A stretch of DNA of 64,000 nucleotides. Origin: an uncultured Chryseobacterium sp. (lineage in GTDB: Bacteria > Bacteroidota > Bacteroidia > Flavobacteriales > Weeksellaceae). The notes beneath the pieces are model-generated. The model had not been told where the DNA came from. It did no database searches and worked only from the letters and a program-made list of their open reading frames with translations. The stretch is from assembly GCF_913776365.1 (NCBI RefSeq), contig NZ_CAJYMO010000272.1:1-64000 (forward strand), given 5' to 3'. Shown here piece by piece: positions 1 through 8,187 of this stretch. The position numbers and the translations under genes are program-made. Each line of letters begins with the position of its first letter. Position 1 is the stretch's first letter.

Positions 1-39
1 TATAATGTATAATGTATAATGTATAATGTATAATGTATA
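1..39. repeat. Tandem 7-bp repeat (TATAATG)n at window edge
   Basis: The window opens with at least five perfect head-to-tail copies of the heptamer TATAATG, followed by AT-rich sequence. It may continue to the left of the window. There is no reading frame here. It is a simple-sequence repeat; each unit resembles a generic -10 box, but this does not match the TAnnTTTG box used elsewhere in the window, so promoter activity is not claimed. Confidence 0.9.
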
Positions 40-130
40 TATTATTAATTTATGATCGTTTAACCGGTACCCTTATATGCTGTGCCTGAATAGAATATAA
101 GGTAAGGATCAGTCAGACAAAACTCAATAA

Positions 131-167
131 TAAAAAAAATACCCGGAGAATTCTCCGGGTATTTTTA
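131..167. terminator. Bidirectional intrinsic terminator after M1 peptidase gene
   Basis: A perfect palindrome, TACCCGGAGAATTCTCCGGGTA (shown by its halves TACCCGGAGAA and TTCTCCGGGTA), is flanked by an A-run on the left and a T-run on the right. It lies 17 nt beyond the stop of the minus-strand M1 peptidase gene and would also stop transcription entering from the left. Confidence 0.85.
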
Positions 168-183
168 TGACAGTAAGTGATCA

Positions 184-2025
184 TCAGTTCACTTTTACCA
201 TATTATTTTCAGGGTTGACATCTGCCAGTCTCTGGCTGAGGTCGATCCCCAATGCCGAAAGCTGGGATTTTGTATAAGGCACCGTTATACTGTACTCTTT
301 CTGGGTCCACGGCCAATACGGCATTGTTTTGAATTCACCAAATGCATCTTTCTCCTTCCAGGTATGGGTCATACTCATCGGGATCTGGTAGTTGATGACT
401 TTATTATCTTTGGTAACGATACTGAAATCTACCGGCATCGGCACCTGTCCGTTGTTTATCAGGGTGATGGTAGTAGACCTGTCGCCGTACTGCACCTCCT
501 TGATACCGTAATCGATCGTTTTTGTTGTATTGATCCAGTAATGCTGGAACCACTTCAGGTCCATACCGGAGACCTTTTGGGCAATATGGAGAAAGTCCCT
601 GTCCGAAGGATGCTTCATCGCCCATTGGTCATAATATTGTTTCAGGGTTTCGGCAAGATTCTGCTCACCCATGATGTACCCCAGCTCCACCAGATACAAC
701 TCCCCTTTCACGTAAGAAGCATAAGTATAGGCCGTTCCGTTATCATGATGGTCTCCCAGCCATACCGCAGGCTCTTCAATGCCTTTCTTTATAAAATTGC
801 GGTAGGCGTTGACGGTATTTACAAACGGGTTCGGCAGCGGCTTTGCCGGAGGGAACAGCTGGTTCATCACATAGCCTTCCGCATAGCTGGTAAAGCCTTC
901 ATCCATCCACGGGCGCATCGGTTCGTTGGTGGCCAGCATCTGCTGGTACCAGGAGTGTGCGCCTTCATGGGCCATCAGCCCCATCAGCCCTTCAATATCT
1001 TCGGCTTCTCCCAGGATCATGGTACACATCCCGTATTCCATCCCGCCGTCTCCACCCTGGATGAAAGCATAGGAAGGATACACATACTTGCCGAAATGGC
1101 TGTTCATCAGCTGGTAATATTTTGTAAGATAAGGCGGAGCCTGTTCCCAGACTTTCGTTTTATCATTGTTCTGGTACACCAGGAATACTTTCGGGCCCTG
1201 CGGGACATCGAAGCTTTTCACAATATAATCCCTGTCGGCGGCCCAGGCAAAATCCAACATGTTCTTAGCGGTCCATTTCCAGGTTGCTTTGTTTTTATCA
1301 GCCTTGATTCTGGCATTGGCATCATAGCCTTTTACCTCAGCCGGATTCTCTAAAGTTCCGCCGGCGCCTACTACATAGTCTTTGTTTATTTTAATCGTCA
1401 CATCAAAATCCGAGAACGGGGCATGGAATTCCCTTCCCACATAATCGAAAGTGGCCCAGCCGTCATAATCATATTCTGCGATCTTCGGATACCACTGGGT
1501 CATCGTCATATCGACTCCTTCCCGGTTGTTCCTTCCGCTTCTCCTGATCTGCTGCGGGATTACGGCATCCCATTCCATGGTAAAGGTAGCTGATGAATTC
1601 GGTTTAACCGGTTCGGCAAGGTAGACTTTCATCACGGTTTCCTGGATTTCAAACTTCAGATTTTTTCCGTTTTGTTTAATCCAATGGATATGCTGCGCGC
1701 CTTCCTGGTCTTTGGGAATGGAAGCAAGTCTGGATATTCCGTCTTTCTGCAGTCTGGAATCACCGTTTTTCCCCTGAGATGCCACCCGCTGGTCCATCAT
1801 GGAACCCGGCCTGAACGCATTCCAGTATAAATGGAAATACACCACTTTAAGTTCGTCCGGCGAATTGTTTTTGTAGTCTAAGGTCTGTTTTCCTTCATAG
1901 GTAAATTTTTCTGCGTTGACATCGATGTCCATCTTGTATTTCGCACCCTGCTGGTAATAAGGACCCTGCTGGGCATGAAAATGGGAAATGATCAGGGCAA
2001 AAAGAATCGCAACCGTCTTTTTCAT
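184..2025 (-). CDS. Secreted M1 family zinc metallopeptidase
   Basis: About 613 residues. Starts with a signal peptide (MKKTVAILFALIISHFHA, cleaved before QQG), so it is exported to the periplasm or beyond. An N-terminal beta domain of the aminopeptidase N type precedes the gluzincin catalytic domain. The substrate-binding motif appears as GGMEYG near residue 338, and the zinc site HEGAH near residue 355 is followed 18 residues later by E in MDEGF, the exact M1 spacing HEXXH-x18-E. It likely trims peptides for nutrition. The ORF track start is a TTG; the ATG two codons downstream gives a normal signal peptide and is preferred. A promoter and terminator bracket it, so it is monocistronic. Confidence 0.9.
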   Translation of the reverse strand: MKKTVAILFALIISHFHAQQGPYYQQGAKYKMDIDVNAEKFTYEGKQTLDYKNNSPDELKVVYFHLYWNAFRPGSMMDQRVASQGKNGDSRLQKDGISRLASIPKDQEGAQHIHWIKQNGKNLKFEIQETVMKVYLAEPVKPNSSATFTMEWDAVIPQQIRRSGRNNREGVDMTMTQWYPKIAEYDYDGWATFDYVGREFHAPFSDFDVTIKINKDYVVGAGGTLENPAEVKGYDANARIKADKNKATWKWTAKNMLDFAWAADRDYIVKSFDVPQGPKVFLVYQNNDKTKVWEQAPPYLTKYYQLMNSHFGKYVYPSYAFIQGGDGGMEYGMCTMILGEAEDIEGLMGLMAHEGAHSWYQQMLATNEPMRPWMDEGFTSYAEGYVMNQLFPPAKPLPNPFVNTVNAYRNFIKKGIEEPAVWLGDHHDNGTAYTYASYVKGELYLVELGYIMGEQNLAETLKQYYDQWAMKHPSDRDFLHIAQKVSGMDLKWFQHYWINTTKTIDYGIKEVQYGDRSTTITLINNGQVPMPVDFSIVTKDNKVINYQIPMSMTHTWKEKDAFGEFKTMPYWPWTQKEYSITVPYTKSQLSALGIDLSQRLADVNPENNMVKVN

Positions 2026-2044
2026 GTACAATTTTATTTTTTTC

Positions 2045-2076
2045 TAAAGGTAAGTATTTAAAATAAAAGCCTCAAA
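2045..2076 (-). promoter_or_regulatory. Promoter of M1 peptidase gene
   Basis: On the minus strand TTTG is followed after 20 nt by TACCTTTA, one base from the Bacteroidota consensus TTG-N19-21-TAnnTTTG. It lies about 20 nt upstream of the ATG. Confidence 0.6.
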
Positions 2077-2157
2077 TAAACAGGAATCATGAAGTCTTTT
2101 CCTTTACCTTTAGATTAAATTTCTACTGGGGGTTAAGTTCGCGCTAATTGTTTTATG

Positions 2158-2634
2158 TTAATTTATATTTGAAATTACCAGCTTCTTAATCAGAGTAATC
2201 TGTCCCAGATGATAATAACAGTGTTCGATCATTCCATCAATATTTCTGAGGAAGGTTCCATACTTTTCATCAACGAAAGGTTCGTTCATTTTAGTATCAG
2301 GCATCTGTTCCAGCAAAACGGCAAATCTCTCAGCATCGCTCAAAAGTGTATTCAGCAATGATTCCCATTGCTCCTGCGACTCAACAGGAGGAAGATCAAA
2401 GCTGTATTTATCTTTAATCTCCAAAGGTCCGCCTTCAAAAACCTGAATCAATCCTGCAATATAGTAATCGATGTGAAAGGTAAGCATGGCAATGGTATTC
2501 AGAGAACCGACTCTTGTGACGGCCTGCTCCCACGTTACATCAGAAAGCTGATCCTTAAAATTGGTATTGGCAATCCACAGACCATCCAACAATACTTCCC
2601 TGAATCTTTTGGCTAATTGTAATACGGTACTCAT
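2158..2634 (-). CDS. DinB-like / DUF1572-type four-helix metalloprotein
   Basis: 158 residues with the DinB/YfiT four-helix bundle pattern: His54 in the motif TFHIDYY, and His138 and His142 in EHCYYHLGQ, which together form the usual three-histidine metal site. Family members include thiol-dependent S-transferases and damage-inducible proteins, but most are of unknown substrate. No signal peptide, so cytoplasmic. It stands alone between the M1 peptidase and the DUF6909-like gene; a TATCTTTA box just upstream is a weak promoter candidate. The fold assignment is firm; the reaction cannot be named. Confidence 0.8.
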   Translation of the reverse strand: MSTVLQLAKRFREVLLDGLWIANTNFKDQLSDVTWEQAVTRVGSLNTIAMLTFHIDYYIAGLIQVFEGGPLEIKDKYSFDLPPVESQEQWESLLNTLLSDAERFAVLLEQMPDTKMNEPFVDEKYGTFLRNIDGMIEHCYYHLGQITLIKKLVISNIN

Positions 2635-2784
2635 TTCTTGTAATTTTCTTAAAGATAATTATTTTTACTTTTCCTGGCTGCCCATGCTTTTTAAAATGAA
2701 TCTGCAAATTCCTCAGCTATTGAAGCTTCTGTTTTTATGCGTAAACATCTGTGAAATCCGGTTGATCTGTAGGAAAATAAAAAT

Positions 2785-2812
2785 CCTTCAGGGTTTTTGA
2801 AAACCTTGAAGG
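2785..2812 (-). terminator. Intrinsic terminator of the DUF6909-like gene
   Basis: Long hairpin with arms CCTTCAGGGTTTT and AAAACCTTGAAGG (one G-T wobble), followed on the minus strand by ATTTTTATTTT. It sits 26 nt past the stop of the minus-strand gene. Confidence 0.75.
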
Positions 2813-2837
2813 AGTATAAGCGTTTTAAGACTTTAAA

Positions 2838-4523
2838 TTAAGCAAAAAGCTCTTTCTTTCCGCTGCGTAAAATCTTTTCGAGGATTCTTAATGTAATCAG
2901 GTAAGTCGGTTTTACTCCTGTCAGTCCCAATCCTCCTGAAGAAAGCGTGCTTCCTGTTTCCAACGGATTATCGGATGCGTAATACGCGTACATTACGAAA
3001 AGGTCCGGCGTGATATGATGCCTGATCTTGGAGGCTACCTGTATGGCTTTCTGGTAGTGGGCACCTTCCATTTCCAGCCCGATCGCTTTCCATGACGTAT
3101 TCATAAAGTAGGAAAGAATATCCCTGTTCTGCAGCGACGTTCCCAACACGGTTATCATCGGCCCTTCGAAGGCCAGCAGTTCATCATCTTTAAAATCTTC
3201 CAGCTTCAGGGCATTTTCAAAAGGATAGTTATCGGCCGTCCCTTCAAAAATATGGGCGGTCGGGATCATAATGTCGCCTTTTCCGCCCGCCAGGATTCCT
3301 GCTTTCCCCATGATGGATACGGATTTTACCTTCATCATATACACTTCGCCTTTATGCTCAAAAGGCCTCAGCAGCTCGTCCATCACTTCAAAAGCCTGTT
3401 CCCCGAAAGCATAATCGAACACCATTACCACATCGTCCCCGTTGTACTTGATATCATTGAAGGGCGTATTCTTAAGGCTGGTTTTGCTTAAATCGAAGAT
3501 CTGGACATCGATATTGCTGCCGCTTTTATCGTTGATATAGATCATTCCTTCTTCCAGGGCATACTTGGAAACCTTATCGCGGAGTTCTTTCTTATCGGAA
3601 ATATCGCCGTACAGCTTATAGTCTACTTCCTTCTGGTCTTTTTTCTTCAGTGCATCGTTTCCGTACAGCATGTTTTTTACCGAATGCATATTGGCAGAAA
3701 TGATATGAAGCGGACGCATATGGAGGTCATTCTCATACAGCACTTCTTTTACCTTATGGGCCCATTTTTCCCCGAAATAATGGTGCCCTACCCTTTCTTT
3801 CAGGATGGCGCTGAAGTGGATTTCCCTTTCCCGGGTCTGCTTGGCATCTTCCAGGCTCACTTTGGCCAGATGGTAAATGATCTTAAACAGGCGGTCCGGA
3901 TTTTCATCTTCCCCGAAGGTGTTATAGGCGCGTAGGGTCTCGTCAAACGTTCTTCCTATTAAAGAAGACAGGTGGATCAGGGCTACTTCCTTTTCCTTTC
4001 TGCTGAATTTCTTTTCCCCTTTCACCACTTCTTCGATGATCTTGAAAGCACGGGTCGGCTTCCAGTTCTCGTCCTGCGCAAAGGCCAGGTTCCTGATCTT
4101 ATCGGCTTCAATGAACAGGAAAGTAAGATGGGTAAGGATATCGTAGATTTCGGAACGGCCGAGCAGCACTTCAATGTTCATCTGATGTTCATCGATGCGG
4201 TAGCAGTTCCTTCTTCTCTTTTTGGGAACGATGGGCTCAAAACTTCCCTTGTCAAACCCTTCATCCGAAGTAAGATGGATAAAGGCACATTCTTCAATGC
4301 CTTCAGGAAGGCGGTCCAGCACATACATCAGTCCGTTCAGTTCCAGTTTGCCCGGCACGTTCATGCTCCCGTAGATCTCAGGATTGATGATCTTAAGCAG
4401 ACTTCTGATGGTCTCGCCCGAAACTCCGGCAGGTTTAAAAAAACCTCTGTAAAAGAGGTGTCTCATAGAAATATACAGTCTTTCGATCGCTTCCGTCGTT
4501 TCTCTTGCTCTAGAATTCGTCAT
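2838..4523 (-). CDS. DUF6909-like protein with nucleoside-phosphorylase-like C-terminus
   Basis: 561 residues from the ATG at 4523 (MTNSRARE); the ORF track adds 13 unlikely residues. I recognise it as a long cytoplasmic protein conserved in Bacteroidota, recalled as DUF6909. The N-terminal half is helical and unassigned. The C-terminal part (about 405-555) resembles the nucleoside phosphorylase/hydrolase fold: a glycine-rich GKAGILAGGKGDIMIP stretch and GLEMEGAHY near residue 485, matching the MEG/MEt ribose-binding motif of PNP and MTA/SAH nucleosidase proteins. Substrate unknown. It is monocistronic with its own terminator and a TATATTTG box upstream. The family is likely; the enzymatic idea is inference. 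Confidence 0.65.
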   Translation of the reverse strand: MTNSRARETTEAIERLYISMRHLFYRGFFKPAGVSGETIRSLLKIINPEIYGSMNVPGKLELNGLMYVLDRLPEGIEECAFIHLTSDEGFDKGSFEPIVPKKRRRNCYRIDEHQMNIEVLLGRSEIYDILTHLTFLFIEADKIRNLAFAQDENWKPTRAFKIIEEVVKGEKKFSRKEKEVALIHLSSLIGRTFDETLRAYNTFGEDENPDRLFKIIYHLAKVSLEDAKQTREREIHFSAILKERVGHHYFGEKWAHKVKEVLYENDLHMRPLHIISANMHSVKNMLYGNDALKKKDQKEVDYKLYGDISDKKELRDKVSKYALEEGMIYINDKSGSNIDVQIFDLSKTSLKNTPFNDIKYNGDDVVMVFDYAFGEQAFEVMDELLRPFEHKGEVYMMKVKSVSIMGKAGILAGGKGDIMIPTAHIFEGTADNYPFENALKLEDFKDDELLAFEGPMITVLGTSLQNRDILSYFMNTSWKAIGLEMEGAHYQKAIQVASKIRHHITPDLFVMYAYYASDNPLETGSTLSSGGLGLTGVKPTYLITLRILEKILRSGKKELFA

Positions 4524-4538
4524 ACAATAAATTTCACA

Positions 4539-4546
4539 CAAATATA
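4539..4546 (-). promoter_or_regulatory. -7 box of DUF6909-like gene
   Basis: Minus-strand TATATTTG (TAnnTTTG) 15 nt upstream of the ATG at 4523. It supports that start over the upstream one, which would lie ahead of the transcript. No convincing -33 TTG at normal spacing. Confidence 0.5.
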
Positions 4547-5092
4547 CAAAATCTCCGCCCAACCTGTTTTAAGTAACTTTTAATAAGTTGCTTAACCGTC
4601 ATAGATAATACGGGACTGTATTCCTTCTATTCACTTCAATGAAAACCATCCGGTTTTGTTAACAGCCCCGGTCCGGCGATGATCCATTTTCCGGTCCCAG
4701 TTCTTTGTTTTCCTTCCTTTCCACTATTTTTCAGGAGTTATTTCCTGCTATCCGCTCATACTCCTCGCGCCGGCATATGCCTGTAACACCATCACCGATC
4801 CTTCCGCCCGCCAGCCTTCCCGCCCTGCTGTGGGGTAACCGCTGCTATCAGGACTAAGGCGGAAACCTTCCCGCTGAATCTGCTTTTGACACATTTTGCC
4901 CGCCATAACCTTACTCCGGCCTTATCAATTCACCCACAAGGATATCCCGGAACTTCAATCCTGAATCCCGAATCCTGAATGTAAAATCCGCTACACCCCT
5001 TTTTTAAATCAAATCTTTGTTTAAATTTTTGTTAAATTTCCGTTAACCCCTTAAATTTTCAGGGTAAAAATATTTTCACTGCTTTTTTTTCG
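4547..5092. other. Long intergenic region with GC-rich element
   Basis: No ORF of coding quality on either strand. Roughly 4727-4862 is unusually GC-rich for an intergenic region (two successive 60-base lines about 55% and 67% GC by hand count). It carries two direct copies of TGCTATC about 100 nt apart. Further right, the short phrase AATCCTGAAT / AATCCCGAATCCTGAAT recurs. The right end is AT-rich and holds the glnN promoter. See the finding on the GC-rich element. Confidence 0.5.
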
Positions 5093-5100
5093 TAAATTTG
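5093..5100 (+). promoter_or_regulatory. -7 box of glutamine synthetase gene
   Basis: TAAATTTG, a perfect TAnnTTTG, ends 22 nt before the ATG. The expected -33 TTG is not obvious; the region upstream is T-rich. A leader of about 15 nt would result. Confidence 0.6.
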
Positions 5101-5122
5101 CCCCGTAAAAATCAAACCTAAT

Positions 5123-7318
5123 ATGTCAACTTTAAGATTCAAAGCGTTAGAAACTTTACCATTCAAGGATTTCAGGAGAGATCACTCTGTTGAGGTTCCT
5201 GTAAAACTTTCAGAACTGTTCTGCCAGAATGTTTTCTCTGAGGAAACCATGAGAGAATATTTGACGAAAGAAGCATTCACTTCCATTATGGATGCTGTGA
5301 GAAAAGGAACCAAAATCCAGCGTCACATTGCAGACCAAGTGGCAGTAGCCATGAAAGACTGGGCCATGAGCAAAGGGGTAACCCACTATACGCACTGGTT
5401 TCAGCCGCTTACAGGAAGCACCGCAGAAAAGCACGATTCTTTCTTTACTCCGATCGAAGGCGGCAGAGCCATCGAAAGGTTCAGCGGAAACCTGCTGATC
5501 CAGCAGGAGCCGGATGCGTCTTCTTTCCCGAACGGTGGTATCAGAAACACTTTTGAAGCAAGAGGATATACGGCATGGGATCCTACCTCCCCGGCATTCA
5601 TTATGGGAACAACCCTGTGCATCCCTTCCATCTTTATCTCTTATACAGGAGAAACACTGGATTATAAAGCACCTCTTCTAAGAGCACTGAATGCAGTAGA
5701 CGAAGCAGCGACCAATGTCATGCAGTATTTTGACAAGAACGTAACGAAAGTAACGCCAACCTTAGGATGGGAGCAGGAATACTTCCTGGTAGATTCCGCC
5801 CTGTACCAGTCCCGCCCGGATCTTGTACTGACAGGTAAGACATTATTAGGACATTCCCCGGCTAAAGGCCAGCAGCTGGACGACCACTATTTCGGGTCCA
5901 TTCCAACCAGGGTCATGAATTTCATGAAAGAACTGGAAGTAGAATGCATGAAACTGGGAATCCCTGTAACAACAAGGCATAACGAAGTGGCACCGAACCA
6001 GTTTGAGCTGGCGCCGATGTTCGAGGAAGTAAACGTAGCCGTAGACCACAACTCGCTGCTGATGGACATCATGGCCAGGATTGCCCACAGACACCATTTC
6101 CATATTTTATTCCACGAGAAACCGTTTGCAGGCGTAAACGGAAGCGGAAAGCACAACAACTGGTCACTGGCAACCGATACCGGAGAAAACCTGCTGAGCC
6201 CGGGAAGGAACCCTAAGAAAAACCTGCAGTTCCTGACTTTCTTCGTCAACACCATCAAGGCTGTTTATGAATATGCCGACCTTTTAAGAGCAAGTATCGC
6301 TTCGGCCAGCAACGACCACAGATTAGGAGCCAATGAAGCCCCGCCGGCCATCATTTCCGTTTTCATCGGAAGCCAGCTGTTCAGGGTACTGGAAGAGCTT
6401 GAGAAAGTAACCAGCGGAAAACTTTCCCCTGAAGAAAAAACTGAACTTAAATTAAATGTCGTAGGAAAGATCCCTGAAATCCTGCTGGATAATACCGACA
6501 GAAACAGGACTTCCCCGTTTGCATTTACCGGAAATAAATTCGAGATCAGAGCCGTAGGTTCTTCTGCCAACTGTGCAGAATCCATGACAGTAATGAACAC
6601 CATCGCTGCCAAACAGCTGAGCGATTTTAAAAAAGAAGTGGATGCGCTGATCGAAACCGGGCTTAAGAAAGATGAAGCCATCTTCAATGTATTAAGAGAA
6701 TACATCAAGCAATGTAAGGATATCATGTTTGAAGGTGACGGATATTCAGACGACTGGGCACAGGAAGCTGAAAAAAGAGGCCTGAATAATTTAAAGACCA
6801 CTCCGGAGGCACTGAAGCAGGAAATGGATGAGAAGTTCATGGCCCTGTATGAAGAAATGGGTATTTTCACCCACAGAGAAGTGGAAGCAAGAAACGAAAT
6901 CAAGCTGGAGAAATATTCTACGGTTATCGATATCGAAGCCAGAGTGCTGAGTGATATTGCAAGAAACCATATCATTCCTTCCGCTTTGAATTACCAGAAC
7001 CGGTTGATTGAAAACGTAAAAGGCCTTAAAGAAATTTTTGGGGAAGACGAATTCAGAAGCCTGGCGAAAGAACAGATGAGCCTGATTACCCAGATCTCTG
7101 AAAACGTAGCCGTGATCAAGCTGGGCGTTGAAGACCTTATCACCGCCAGGGAAGCGGCAAAAGCAACTACGGACAGCCAGCAGCAGGCAGAAGATTACTG
7201 TAACAAGGTGAAGCCTTTATTCGATGTCATCAGAGAAGCATCCGATGCGCTTGAGATGATGGTGGATGATGAGCTTTGGCCGATGACAAAATACAGAGAG
7301 ATGTTATTCACAAGATAA
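5123..7318 (+). CDS. glnN: Glutamine synthetase, type III
   Basis: 731 residues, the usual length of GSIII, far longer than GSI/GSII. It condenses ammonium and glutamate with ATP to glutamine, the main ammonium entry in Bacteroidota. The GSIII signature NRTSPFAFTGNKFEIRAVGS is present near residue 460, with HNEVAPNQFELAP near 290 and the nucleotide/glutamate loop GSGKHNNWSL near 340. The C-terminal 130 residues are the helical GSIII extension. Cytoplasmic, dodecameric in known members. Single-gene unit with its own promoter and a strong terminator; no glnB or glnK is adjacent in this window. Confidence 0.96.
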   Translation: MSTLRFKALETLPFKDFRRDHSVEVPVKLSELFCQNVFSEETMREYLTKEAFTSIMDAVRKGTKIQRHIADQVAVAMKDWAMSKGVTHYTHWFQPLTGSTAEKHDSFFTPIEGGRAIERFSGNLLIQQEPDASSFPNGGIRNTFEARGYTAWDPTSPAFIMGTTLCIPSIFISYTGETLDYKAPLLRALNAVDEAATNVMQYFDKNVTKVTPTLGWEQEYFLVDSALYQSRPDLVLTGKTLLGHSPAKGQQLDDHYFGSIPTRVMNFMKELEVECMKLGIPVTTRHNEVAPNQFELAPMFEEVNVAVDHNSLLMDIMARIAHRHHFHILFHEKPFAGVNGSGKHNNWSLATDTGENLLSPGRNPKKNLQFLTFFVNTIKAVYEYADLLRASIASASNDHRLGANEAPPAIISVFIGSQLFRVLEELEKVTSGKLSPEEKTELKLNVVGKIPEILLDNTDRNRTSPFAFTGNKFEIRAVGSSANCAESMTVMNTIAAKQLSDFKKEVDALIETGLKKDEAIFNVLREYIKQCKDIMFEGDGYSDDWAQEAEKRGLNNLKTTPEALKQEMDEKFMALYEEMGIFTHREVEARNEIKLEKYSTVIDIEARVLSDIARNHIIPSALNYQNRLIENVKGLKEIFGEDEFRSLAKEQMSLITQISENVAVIKLGVEDLITAREAAKATTDSQQQAEDYCNKVKPLFDVIREASDALEMMVDDELWPMTKYREMLFTR

Positions 7319-7346
7319 CCTCTGTAAAGTTCCATATTAGTTAATA

Positions 7347-7376
7347 AACTCTCCGGTTTCCCGGGGAGTTTTTTTC
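7347..7376 (+). terminator. Intrinsic terminator of glnN
   Basis: Hairpin with arms AACTCTCCGG and CCGGGGAGTT (one G-T wobble), loop TTTC, followed by seven T. It begins 29 nt after the glnN stop. Confidence 0.85.
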
Positions 7377-7676
7377 ATAAATAATATGATCATCAGCGCC
7401 GGGCTTTGTTCTGCATGTTATATAAGCCGGGATTCTTCAGCAGCCAAATTAATACAACATAGTAGCCATAGATGATATAGCCCGCAAGATGGAAAGCTGA
7501 ATATTTCCGTCGTGTAACAATTAGAGAGCAGAGCTTTGTGTGATGCCGCAGTACCGTATCAGCAAAATCTTACTGTAAAACCCTGAGCAACCGGCCCGAA
7601 ACATTTTGGACTACGCCCCCTCTGACTGAAAAGAAATACCTGAACCATTAGGCGGAAAACAGCAGCCCTAATGATT

Positions 7677-7787
7677 TCACGGGCAGAGCGCCTGGATTTC
7701 CTTTATTTCGTCCTGTTTACCATCGTAAAACATAAAAATATGATCTGAACCGTTATAAACATAAGCTCCGTAAAAGAAACAGGAAAA
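7677..7787 (-). pseudogene. Possible gene relic (C-terminal fragment)
   Basis: A 36-codon open frame ending in TGA reads like protein sequence: aromatic-rich YGAYVYNGSDHIFMF, then charged YDGKQDEIKEIQALCP. It has no start codon at its head and is closed by an in-frame TAA just upstream. I could not extend it in other frames. It may be the tail of a decayed gene; chance is not excluded. Confidence 0.25.
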
Positions 7788-7994
7788 TTAAAAAACATTG
7801 GAAAAGCACACATTAGTCATTCTTCAGGGAAATTACTGCCTCTATAATTAAACAATCATTTAATTAACGATAGTGTTCATCATCACGGAGTTACAGACAG
7901 GTTCGGATACCACTAAATATTAGAGTTATCGCATCAGATCTGTGGGACTTTGTAAAAACAGAGCTTTTATAATGTTAAAGAATCTTAATAAAAA

Positions 7995-8036
7995 AAACCG
8001 TAGCCGCACCTGAAACAGGGCGTTACGGTTTATTTT
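7995..8036. terminator. Orphan terminator-like hairpin
   Basis: Arms AAACCGTAGC and GTTACGGTTT (one G-T wobble) around a 17-nt interior, with seven A before and ATTTTTCTTT after, so it could terminate in either direction. glnN already has a terminator 620 nt upstream, and no gene lies between, which raises the possibility of an unrecognised short transcript. Confidence 0.6.
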
Positions 8037-8123
8037 TCTTTAACATACACGCACGATATGTTAAAATGTGTTAAAAACAGAACCTGACAATAATCATATC
8101 AAAGTCCTTTTGAACGGAATACA

Positions 8124-8131
8124 TATTTTTG
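8124..8131 (+). promoter_or_regulatory. -7 box of NlpC/P60 gene
   Basis: TATTTTTG matches TAnnTTTG and lies 56 nt before the ATG. No TTG at proper spacing was seen, so support is partial. Confidence 0.4.
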
Positions 8132-8187
8132 TAATGCTTTTGAAAAATACTTAATCCTTATTTATTTAACACGGTAATCAAATATAT

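Larger units (their letters stand above)
7377..8123. other. Long intergenic region (about 750 bp) with relic and hairpin
   Basis: No ORF over 60 codons with coding character. Two features stand out and are listed separately: a short coding-like open frame on the minus strand (7677-7787) and a terminator-like hairpin (7995-8036) not preceded by any recognisable gene. The rest looks unstructured to me. Confidence 0.5.

Noticed and set aside
364-1353. 329-codon plus-strand ORF
   Set aside because: Lies wholly antisense to the M1 peptidase, which has complete motifs; the frame is a codon-bias shadow with no domain sense.
6265-6975. 236-codon minus-strand ORF
   Set aside because: Antisense to glutamine synthetase; Ser/Leu-rich shadow frame.
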